Shown in pieces: positions 8,001-14,344 of a stretch of 15,651 nt of DNA. The translations under genes and the position numbers were made by a program. Each line of letters starts with the position of its first letter. Within the stretch, counting starts at the first letter, position 1. The notes under the pieces are model-generated. The model did no database searches. It was not told the DNA's origin and was given only the letters and a program-made list of their open reading frames with translations. Source of the DNA: Isohypsibius dastychi (taxonomy: Eukaryota; Tardigrada; Eutardigrada; Parachela; Isohypsibiidae); contig JAQIWT010000735.1 of the NCBI GenBank assembly GCA_034696485.1, forward strand, positions 1-15,651, written 5' to 3'.

Positions 8001-10446
8001 ACTTTTGCGCAACTGCAAACACATGTTCGCCCGCTGTGCTGATCTCTTAAAACCCGCTCAGTTCATATCACAGCACCGTACTGTATAACTATGTAAACGG
8101 TGCGATTCGACTGTATCACTTAATTAATAATTTAATTTTCATTATCAATATCTGAAGTTGCTCGCGATACATGTTTCCTCAAAATTAAAAATTCTGCGCG
8201 TAGCGCGGAACACGCAACTAGTTGTATTGTATCGAGCGTTGATTTTGCACTTGCATTTCAAGCTTGAACTCTTCATTAATCCAGTGAATACTTAGTTTTC
8301 TTTTATTGTTCTTCGGTGTCAATATTTGGTGAATGTCAATAGGGATTATTTAGAAACACTGATTGATCTCCTAGCGCCAAAAGTTTATTCTTCAGAATCG
8401 TTTTTAAATATTCCTCAAAATCATTATTGTTCGAGCTTGTAATTTTCAAGTGGTTTCCGACAAGTTTTATCAAGCTACAGAAACAAAATTATCATGGTAA
8501 ACGAAGCTGTTTGATGTTTTTTGGTCGATTTTCACGATAAGTATTTTGTAGGCTGCAGAATCCAACACCATAAGTTTATATCATTCTTGCAGCCGGATTT
8601 CTGAGAATATTTCTGAAATATTCAAATGAATAGTTTGTCTAAAGATGTCTTTAAAGATGTTGATGTTTTTATTTTTGCAGATGGCACCTTGGTTCTTTCC
8701 ATTATGATAAGCGGCGAAAGGTTCCAGGCGGATTCCGAAGCCGTGGATAGTATTCCAGCCGGTCCCGTCCAGCCTGCACGATATGGCTTGGAGCAATCTC
8801 TGCAAGATATTAGCGATATCGGAATGCTGACCGTGAAAGTTCATCGTGGATGTGGTTTGCGTGCCGCTGACAGCAATGGGAAGAGTGACCCTTACTGTGT
8901 TCTCAAACTGGTCAACACAACCATGCAAACGGAAGTGAAAGCCAAAACGCTGGATCCAGAATGGGGTCGCCGGTTCACTTTTCCGGTCCAAGATGTTCAT
9001 TCGGTTTTGGAAGTTATTGTGATGGATATGGACTTGAATAAGAAATCGGATTTTTTGGGACGCGTTGCGATTCCGCTGCTGCAGGTTCATAATAAGGAGC
9101 CGCGTTGGTATGCATTGAAGGATGAGAAGCTAATTGGCCGGACTAAAGGATCCATTCTGCTGGAAATGGAATTGATTTATAATCCTGTGAGGGCGGCTTT
9201 GCGGACCATTAAACCAAAGGAGGAGTGCCTTGATGCCAAGAAAAACAAATTTGGACGGCGGGTAATTATGGACAGCAATTTATTGCAGCATTTGTTTGAA
9301 TATTTGTTGTAAAATTCGAGAAAAATGAGATGTTTTGGTCGAAAATTACAATGCCATAATATCAGGGCGGTTTTTATTAACCTGCGAGCCTAGTTTGAAT
9401 CCTCTATGGTGGCAATGGTTGAGATTTAATTTCAAGATAATCGATTGATTAGGAAAAAATTCTAGATTGAAGACGGTAACCCAGAAACATCAAGAATAAG
9501 ATTTTGGAGTTTCGCGCGGAACTGCGGAACTGAAAATTCTTGATTTTTTTCTGATTTCTTTTTTTTTCATTTTCTTTAGTTGTTGGTACAGAAATTCATT
9601 TTCATTTCTGGATTTTCATTTAGTTCGGACGATTTTTATGTTGGTTTTTTGTAGGCATTTGTTGGAAACATGACCAGACTCCGCGACATTTACTCTCCCC
9701 TCCTCGAAGTGCGTGACTACATGACCAGCTGTCTAAACTGGGAAAGCCGCCAACGTTCCATCATAGCCTTCGCGACTTATCTCTTCCTCGTGGTCTTTTT
9801 CGACTTCTGGATGATCCCAGCTTTTCTTCTCGTACTTTTCACTAGGAACTACATTCGTCACCAAGTCATCCAAACCACATATGGTCGCGATCTCCGTGAG
9901 GATGAGCTTTCCGAATTCACGGAAGACGATAAGGACGACGATGAAATGGAATGGGAAGATGACCCGAATCGACTTCCGGCCAACAGCATTTCCGATCATG
10001 GTCTCGTCCGCAAAGTTCTTCTCGCACAAGGTCATCTCCTCACTGTTCAGAATACTCTTGGACATGTTGCGGATCTGGGAGAGAAAATTGAGAGCACCCT
10101 GAATTTTGCCAGTCCATGGCTCTCCAAGTTCGCCATGCTGATTTTAGCCGGCGCGTCAATCCTCTTGTATTTCGTTCCGCTGCGACTTATTTTGTTCGTC
10201 TGGGGGATTCATAAATTCACGAAACGACTCCGCAAAACGCACTCCCTGGGAAATAATGAGTTGCTGGATTTCTTGTCTCGTGCGGAAACTCGGGAGGAAA
10301 CCAGAGCGTATCGAGAACTCCGTCCCCGTGATGTTCCGGCTCCGGCGGTTATGGCTGGCGTTGCGACACCGAGTGTGAATAGTGATGGGAATTCGGACGG
10401 AAGTGTCAACCGTCGAGTCAGCAACAACAATTCGACTACTAATTGA
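2066..10446 (+). CDS. MCTP: Multiple C2 and transmembrane domain protein (MCTP), six exons, two C2 domains visible
   Basis: MCTPs are membrane-anchored C2 proteins that bind Ca2+ and phospholipid and act at the ER and on vesicles. Exons by splice signal and phase are 2066-2099, 2461-2650, 2761-3190, 6338-6761, 8681-9261 and 9655-10446, giving 2451 nt or 816 aa. All junction phases agree (1, 2, 0, 1, 0). Residues 1-218 are polar and Ser/Pro/Glu-rich, starting MDSLQTDIEPEG and including FKRSLSHSDLEND. A C2 domain at about 249-355 has DRGGTSDPF and WDWDRGVKDDYMG, so the Asp ligands for Ca2+ are present. A second at about 407-510 has ADSNGKSDPY and MDMDLNKKSDFLG. The C-terminal MCTP (PRT_C) region has two hydrophobic spans at about 589-616 and 712-738, an acidic stretch at about 635-657 between them, and the family signature NNELLDFLSRAETREE. 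Animal MCTPs normally have three C2 domains; the first is not seen. The third and fourth introns are large (3147 and 1919 bp). Confidence 0.9.
4212..4316 (+). other. Pair of strong hairpins inside MCTP intron 3
   Basis: The first hairpin spans 4212-4244: AAGAGG pairs with CCTCTT, ATGG with CCAT and CTC with GAG, closing a TGCG tetraloop, with small bulges between helices (13 pairs). The second spans 4295-4316: AAAA and GGGAG pair with CTCCC and TTTT around an AAG loop, with one bulged T (9 pairs). They lie 50 bases apart. I know no RNA family that matches; they may be chance. Confidence 0.3.
4573..4692 (+). CDS. MCTP: Candidate alternative first exon of MCTP
   Basis: An ATG at 4573, with a second in frame at 4582, opens a basic, Ser-rich 40-codon stretch (MIRMKSLIKTFSPKFSRKK, later EFETREIQPTIP). 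It ends in phase 0 at a good donor, CCG^GTATGA (4692/4693). The next MCTP exon at 6338 also starts in phase 0, so this exon can replace exons 1-3 and give a shorter isoform with a different N-terminus. It cannot be a simple internal exon: using the AG at 4579-4580 as acceptor in phase 0 leads to an early stop. The amino-acid make-up resembles MCTP N-terminal tails, but the evidence is phase, splice site and composition only. Confidence 0.5.
5413..5436. repeat. Perfect 9-bp inverted repeat (hairpin) in MCTP intron 3
   Basis: AATTCCACA at 5413-5421 is mirrored by TGTGGAATT at 5428-5436 with a 6-base spacer. This would fold as a 9-bp hairpin. It is A+T-rich and may be chance in a 3-kb intron; no flanking structure suggests a transposon end. 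Confidence 0.35.
5702..5786 (+). other. Hammerhead-like fold with degenerate core, overlapping an imperfect inverted repeat
   Basis: AAGTATC (5703-5709) pairs perfectly with GATACTT (5748-5754) as a stem I. Between them come CTGAT (5710-5714), a GCC/GGC stem II (5717-5719 with 5731-5733), GAAA (5734-5737), and an ATC triplet at 5745-5747 just before the stem I 3' strand. That order is the hammerhead ribozyme plan. The conserved core CUGAUGA reads CUGAUUC here, losing two invariant bases including the catalytic G, and stem III is barely formed. The same left arm also pairs (13 of 14) with AATCAGAATACTTT at 5773-5786. Treat it as a ribozyme relic or a coincidence. Confidence 0.2.
7017..7941 (+). 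mobile_element. Non-autonomous Helitron-like element, copy 1 (contains minisatellite)
   Basis: The element starts with TC (TCTTTATATTAAAGTGCTAA) directly after an A (7016) and ends with CTAG (7938-7941). Thirteen bases before its end is a GC-rich hairpin: CTGCGC (7914-7919), loop GTA, GCGCGG (7923-7928). TC start, CTRR end, a 3' subterminal hairpin and no target duplication are the marks of Helitrons. Its first ~130 bp match the start of the adjacent copy 2 (shared GTGTGTCACACTGATTG and CTTTTGCGCAACTGCA), and its last ~30 bp match the end of copy 2 with one difference. No Rep or helicase coding is present, so it would need an autonomous partner. The interior is largely a 38-bp minisatellite. 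Confidence 0.8.
7241..7846. repeat. Minisatellite: about 16 copies of a 38-bp unit
   Basis: About sixteen tandem units average 38 bp and read CTTCCGGTGGAACACC, then TAACAATACGAGGGG, then TTCCCCC. Unit length varies slightly through the C run, which reaches nine or more Cs near 7500 and eight near 7805. Two units (about 7395 and 7586) appear identical and carry CTTCCGATGG and AACGATACGAAGG. Units with CTTGACAATCCGAAGG recur as the 2nd, 7th and 14th, so variants are spread by local duplication. Each typical unit contains GGTG-GAA-CACC, a small hairpin. The array is wholly inside Helitron copy 1. Long open frames across it on both strands are by-products of the repeat. Confidence 0.95.
7942..8221 (+). 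mobile_element. Non-autonomous Helitron-like element, copy 2 (280 bp)
   Basis: It begins TCTCTATATTAAAGTGCTAG at 7942, immediately after the CTAG of copy 1 with no spacer, and ends CTAG at 8218-8221 followed by T (8222). The 3' hairpin is CTGCGC (8194-8199), loop GTA, GCGCGG (8203-8208), as in copy 1. The outer pair of ends therefore lies between host A7016 and T8222, the usual A/T Helitron target. The interior, about 8075-8190, is A+T-rich and unrelated to that of copy 1. There is no coding capacity. Confidence 0.8.
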
Positions 10447-10851
10447 AGTGGACGGAACCTTTAATGCCATAATTTTCGGTGATATAGAAATTTTCCCATG
10501 CTTTCTTGTCACTTTTTTCGTTCTGTAGCGGTTGATTCATGTATTATTTACTGAGCGGATCTCGGATTTTTATTCAAATTTTATTCCAAGTGCGTTCTTT
10601 TCTATTTGGTCACATAAAAATAGAGCAGTTTTTGCCGATGGGAAATTTTAGTTTGATCTGACTGACTCGGTAGACAAAATGGACGGTAAAATAAAGACAG
10701 GAAAATAAACAGGAAACAACAATAATTCATGGGAAATGCAAGTACGATGACGAGAATGGCAGCAAACATTTCTGGATGTTTCGATCTGCTGCTAACCTGA
10801 AATACGCTGAAGAGCAGAGGCTGCTTTCAATTTCTCACTCGTATCCGTCAT
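10447..10851. other. Convergent 3' region between MCTP and the coiled-coil gene
   Basis: No gene is seen in these 405 bases. For MCTP (+), AATAAA occurs at 10690-10695 and 10704-10709, about 245-260 bases past its stop. For the minus-strand gene, the complementary TTTATT occurs at 10569-10574 and 10580-10585, about 270-280 bases past its stop. If both sets are used, the two transcripts overlap at their 3' ends by over 100 bases. This is inferred from motifs only. Confidence 0.45.
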
Positions 10852-11437
10852 CTATCCGCGCATAATCCCCAGTTTAGCATTTATTTCCGCGACATCGGCC
10901 TTTAATGATCCGGTCTGTTCCTTAAGTTCGAATACTTCAACTTTCAGGGCTTCCACTTCGACCTTCAAAACACTGTTCTCAACTTTCAGGGCTTCCACTT
11001 CGGCCTTCAAAACAGTGTTCTCAACTTTCAGGGCTCCAACTTCGGCCTTCAGAGATTTGATGTCGACATCCTGCTGCATATTCTGCTTGACCAAGATGGA
11101 GAGGGTATTGCCGAAATCGTCCAACCTCGTGTTGAGGTCAACGTTCTCGTCAGCTTGCTTTTTCGTGATCGCTACCAGTTCCTCCACTCTATGTTGCAGA
11201 AATTCGGACTTCTCCTTGGCGCTGTCTGCCTCGTTCTTTCTGGATGTCAACAAGTTTCCAATCGTAGCAAGCGCGTTTCTCATTTCTGGGTCTGGAAATA
11301 TAAATTGTTTTATTCGCCAGTTCAGACAATTACGAAAATGAATCCAGGGACTCACCTCTATCAGAATCAGAAGGCACATTATTCTCAGGGGACCAACCGA
11401 TATAACCAGACAGATCAAAGGAGCTATTTGACGACAT
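10852..11437 (-). CDS. Small heptad-repeat coiled-coil protein, two exons, function unknown
   Basis: Exon 1 is 11437-11356 (82 nt) and exon 2 is 11291-10852 (440 nt), giving 173 aa. The intron runs from G^GTGAGT to TTTCCAG on the minus strand, phase 1. The protein starts MSSNSSFDLSGYIGWSPENN, and from about residue 30 it is almost wholly coiled coil. Its C-terminal half repeats ALKVENTVLKAEVE-type units of 14 residues (two heptads). No transmembrane span, signal peptide or catalytic motif is seen. The open frame continues upstream of the donor through the intron in another frame, which is spurious. I do not recognise the family; coiled-coil composition alone could fit many scaffold or vesicle proteins. 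It is head-to-head with RAD51C. Confidence 0.8.
10939..11052 (-). repeat. 42-bp tandem repeat within the coiled-coil exon
   Basis: Units at 10939-10980 and 10981-11022 differ by only two bases (ACC/GCC and ACT/AGT), and a partial third unit runs 11023-11052. Each unit starts AACTTTCAGGGCT on the plus strand. The unit encodes 14 residues, exactly two heptads, so its expansion lengthens the coiled coil without breaking its register. Confidence 0.9.
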
Positions 11438-11963
11438 TTTCTAATACAATACAATTGAGCGAAATTTGGAAATTCGGTTGGAGATGGAAGAAAGGTTGTG
11501 GATGGGATAGATGGAGGCTGACTGAGAGCAGAGCAGAAAACTAAAACTGTGGTAACTGGTAACTTGCGTCTGGCGATGGCGTTCCAAAAGTAACTCCGCT
11601 CTCCAGTGGGCGGTCTCCAGGTCACCAATCAGAATGGTGAAAACACACGGCTTTGTAAACACCCAATTTCCATTGGTTCTTATCTCGCTAAGTTTGTGAC
11701 GGTTAGTGTGTAGGTTAGTCCCGCTTTTTGGTCCGCTTTGTCCGCTCTCCTATTGTCGTTTCTTGTTTACGTTTTCTGTTCTGACGATTTTTGCTGTCTT
11801 TTCTTTTCTGTTCATCCAGCTGTTGGGGGTTGAATAAGGAGCAGTGGAGTGGATCTCTTCTTCGATGCTCTTGAGTCTTGACTAAATCTGATCTTCCTCG
11901 TCGAGGCATCGAAAGGCAGCTAGTTTCTCAGTGCTAGTTGTGTGGCGGATGTTTTCTGCATTA
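11438..11963. promoter_or_regulatory. Head-to-head promoter region between the coiled-coil gene and RAD51C
   Basis: The two genes diverge from here. The ancestral distance between start codons, before the MITE insertion, was about 530 bp. A GC box (GGGCGG, 11608-11613), CCAAT at 11625-11629 and 11663-11667, and ATTGG at 11672-11676 cluster within 70 bp. This is typical of TATA-less bidirectional promoters of housekeeping and DNA-repair genes. Factor binding is inferred from motifs only. No coding exon is supported in the interval. Confidence 0.5.
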
Positions 11964-11971
11964 TCATGGAC
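11964..11971. repeat. Left 8-bp target-site duplication (TCATGGAC) with the ancestral RAD51C ATG
   Basis: TCATGGAC directly precedes the left terminal inverted repeat and is identical to 12462-12469. The ATG at 11966-11968 is the position of the RAD51C start codon before insertion. It now opens a 46-codon upstream frame that runs into the element and stops at 12104-12106. Confidence 0.92.
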
Positions 11972-12461
11972 CAGAGGCGAAGGGAGAGGGGGGGCAATGG
12001 GGCAATTGCCCCTCTGTCCGGCCTTTTTGGGTTTGCCGCAGGGCATTTTTGGAAGCTAATATCTGGATCGATTGATGCAGGGCATTTTTGCGGAGTAGCA
12101 TTTTGACCGTTTGCCGCACGGCATTTTACGACACAAAAATTAATTGTTATTATTTTTATTGTTATTTTATTTTTTATTGTTTTTTTTTGGTTTTATATAG
12201 ATTGGTTCAAACGCCGGATAATTCTAGACAGTTTTAAATAAATTTCAGTGCAAAGCTAGCAGTTTAAATAAATAAATATGAATAAATTTGTTTTTTTTTG
12301 AAAAATTGCCCCCCTGCAATGTCCGGTGAAAGGTGGAGCCGCAGGGCAATTTTCAGGAGACCCCATTGCCCCCCCGGCTGTTTTTATGGTCGTAACGTGG
12401 ATGGCATTGCCGCAGGGCAACGGATTGCCCCTAGCCCACCTCAGACCTCCCTTCGCCTCTG
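11972..12461. mobile_element. 490-bp hAT-type MITE inserted at the RAD51C start codon
   Basis: The terminal inverted repeat CAGAGGCGAAGGGAG (11972-11986) is matched perfectly, 15 of 15, by its complement at 12447-12461. Identical 8-bp duplications (TCATGGAC) flank the element. An 8-bp duplication and CAGAGGCG-type ends are hAT superfamily features. Subterminal zones carry repeated TTGCC and GCCGCAGGGCA motifs (near 12034, 12341 and 12409; GCCGCACGGCA near 12114), likely transposase sites, and a GGGGCAATTGCCCC palindrome at 11999-12012. The middle (about 12130-12300) is A+T-rich. No transposase is encoded, so it is a non-autonomous element. Perfect ends and duplications suggest a fairly recent insertion. 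Confidence 0.93.
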
Positions 12462-12469
12462 TCATGGAC
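12462..12469. repeat. Right 8-bp target-site duplication carrying the present RAD51C ATG
   Basis: TCATGGAC repeats 11964-11971 exactly. The ATG at 12464-12466 is the predicted RAD51C start, so duplication of the target preserved the start codon beside the coding sequence. Confidence 0.92.
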
Positions 12470-14220
12470 GAGAGTATAGAATGGATTCCCATGAGGAGCG
12501 GCGTTCGACAGAAGTTGTGGAAACTTGGTTTGGATTCTGTGAATATCCTGAAAAACGAAACCTGCGGATCGCTGGCTAAAAGTAAACCGCAACAGCACCA
12601 TGCTAATTTAAGCTGATAAAAGTTGGTGCATATTCTTGTTTTTTTGTAGTTTTGGAAATCGATGAGCTGGAAGCGAAGAGGATAATCGACAGGATCAAGA
12701 GCTACAGTTTGAAAGAACTTCCAGACCATGTGCTTCCCGTGTCTGTATTCGATTTAATAAACGATCCCCGAGAAAAGAGGAAAATAACAACTGGATGCAC
12801 AGAGCTGGATTTGATTCTTGGAGGAGGAATAACTGCTGGTCGTCTAACGGAATTTTGCGGAGTTCCGGGAATTGGAAAAACCCAACTCTGGTAAATTTTC
12901 AAACCGTCTTCTTGGTCCCAGTATGAGACTGTGGTGAAATTTCCAGCCTGCAACTCTGCGTGAATGTTCAATTTCCGGAAAGTCTCCGTGGACTGAGTGG
13001 AAGTGCCATATTCATAGATACTGATGGTGGAGTCATCCAAAGCCGACTTCTGGAAATTGCGGGTGGATTCAGCAATCGAATCAACAAAGGTTAACGCATC
13101 TCCGAAAGCCGGAATGAGAAATTCTTTGCGAGTTATTGTTCGATTCTTCGACTTCTTCGGCTAAACCTGCCTTTTCGAATAAGATTTTTGGGGGATTCAC
13201 GTTATATTCCTGTGCCGTTTTCCAAGTCATTCGTCAGATCAGCATTTTGTTTCACCTTTTCATATTTTCAGAAATTCCGGGAGCGAATCTCACCATCGAT
13301 CATGTTCTCCGCCAAATCTACTACTTCCGGTGCAACGATTACCTCGAGCTCATCGCCACAGTGCATTTCCTTCGAGATCTCATCAGCCGTGACAGCGGGG
13401 TCAAACTAATAGTTGTTGACAGTATTGCCACTCACTTCCGGTATGCATTCGAGAATCTGGCTCGGCGAGCCAAAATGCTGAATGCCGTTTCGCATCTTCT
13501 GACCGAATTAGCCGTCGAAAACAATATCGCGGTAACCTCAGAAGAATTTCTTTTTCTGAGAAAAGTGACTGATCAGTCTTTTGGTTCAAGGTTGTGTTGA
13601 CGAACCAAATGACCACACGAATCGCCGTCGATGAGGAATCCAAACTTATTCCTGCACTGGGTGTGAGTTGGGGTCACGCTTGCGCCGTTCGCGTTAATCT
13701 ACACTGGAGAGAAAACTCACGGATTGCAACTGTTTTTAAATCGCCTATTCTTCCGGAGAGCGATGCAGTCTTCACGATAAGCGTAAGACACATTTTGTAA
13801 ATCATTTCTTGCCAGATAATTTTGAAGACAAAAATAAAAACCGTTTTTCGGCTCTGGTTTCCATTATTTTTGGTGGTTAAAGAAGTTCTGAACAATCGAG
13901 ATCAATCGCATATTTTTTAAAAATGAGTTGTGCGAGTTTTTCTGATAATTTTGGTTTTACAGGCTTCCGGAATCGGATCCGTCGAAGGGTCAGCTTCCGA
14001 CAAGGATAAAATGTCTCAAAACAGTTCCTCGTTAACCCCTATCATGTCTTCTCAATTGTCCGGAATTGCAACCGATCAACCAAACGAAACAGAACCAACG
14101 TCTACCACGCCGAATTCCGAATGGCCGGAACCGGAATTTTCCTTTTCCTCAGAATCTGATAAAAATCCGGAACATCAAAACATGGATCAAGATAACGAAG
14201 ATTTCTCAGTAGAGTTATAA
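12464..14220 (+). CDS. RAD51C: RAD51C-like DNA repair recombinase, six exons
   Basis: RAD51C is a RecA-fold ATPase of the BCDX2 and CX3 complexes, acting in homologous recombination and Holliday-junction processing in the nucleus. Exons are 12464-12581, 12650-12890, 12947-13089, 13272-13531, 13591-13782 and 13963-14220, giving 1212 nt or 403 aa (human 376). Every junction has GT...AG and matching phase. The N-terminal domain (MDESIEWIPM, VRQKLWKLGLDSVNILKN) resembles the RAD51C HhH region. Walker A is GVPGIGKT at about 110-117, with LGGGITAGRLTEFCG before it. FIDTDGG, IYYFRCNDYLELIA, Walker B LIVVD (about 213-217), LTNQMTTRIA and PALGVSWGHA follow, in the human order. The last exon encodes a Ser/Glu-rich, low-complexity tail ending EDFSVEL. 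The start is the ATG in the right copy of a MITE target duplication; two in-frame ATGs inside the MITE (12386, 12401) could extend it. RAD51C is more likely than RAD51 or XRCC3 because of the FRCNDYLEL and NQMTT segments. Confidence 0.93.
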
Positions 14221-14344
14221 CCTCGGGGAATCTGGTTCCAAATTCGTTCCTCTTTTCATGCAGTTATAGATACGAAAAAAGAATAAAACACACAAAAAAC
14301 AGCTGACCAAAAATTACGAAAAAACAATAAAACCTCGTCGACTT
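14221..14344. terminator. Convergent 3' region between RAD51C and the minus-strand gene
   Basis: Only 124 bases separate the two stop codons. For RAD51C there are AATAAA signals at 14282-14287 and 14326-14331. The second is 15 bases before the other gene's stop, so a transcript using it would run antisense into that coding sequence. No TTTATT (minus-strand signal) is present in the gap; the minus-strand transcript probably extends under RAD51C. Confidence 0.55.

Larger units (their letters stand above)
6762..8680 (+). other. Fourth intron of MCTP, mostly transposon-derived
   Basis: The donor is AAAC^GTAAGC (6761/6762) and the acceptor is TTTTTGCAG^AT (8680/8681), phase 1. About 1.2 kb of the 1.9 kb is a head-to-tail pair of Helitron-like elements (7017-8221). 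The remaining flanks, 6762-7016 and 8222-8680, are A+T-rich with nothing recognisable. The ATG at 8626 is intronic and is not a start. Confidence 0.8.

Noticed and set aside
7017-8221. Autonomous Helitron with Rep/helicase
   Set aside because: No long frame with Rep or helicase motifs exists between the termini; interiors are minisatellite or A+T-rich filler.
8626-8680. ATG at 8626 as start of a separate C2 protein
   Set aside because: The bases before 8681 are intron ending in TTTTTGCAG; the exon joins 6761 in phase 1 and continues the MCTP reading frame.
9262-9312. Stop codon soon after the second visible C2 domain, suggesting a truncated protein
   Set aside because: The frame past 9261 is intronic: GGCGG^GTAATT is a donor and the exon at 9655 continues in phase with the membrane region expected of MCTP.
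11438-11628. Longer minus-strand frame extending the coiled-coil protein upstream
   Set aside because: The long frame reads through the intron in a different frame from the ATG at 11437; the spliced model with GTGAGT donor and TTTCCAG acceptor is more consistent.
12038-12425. Internal GCCGCAGGGCA repeats as a separate satellite
   Set aside because: They are scattered through the two ends of the MITE and are best read as its subterminal repeats.
12256-12729. Minus-strand 157-codon frame across the MITE and RAD51C exons 1-2
   Set aside because: It spans a transposon end, an intron and the antisense of RAD51C coding exons; no transposase motif is present.
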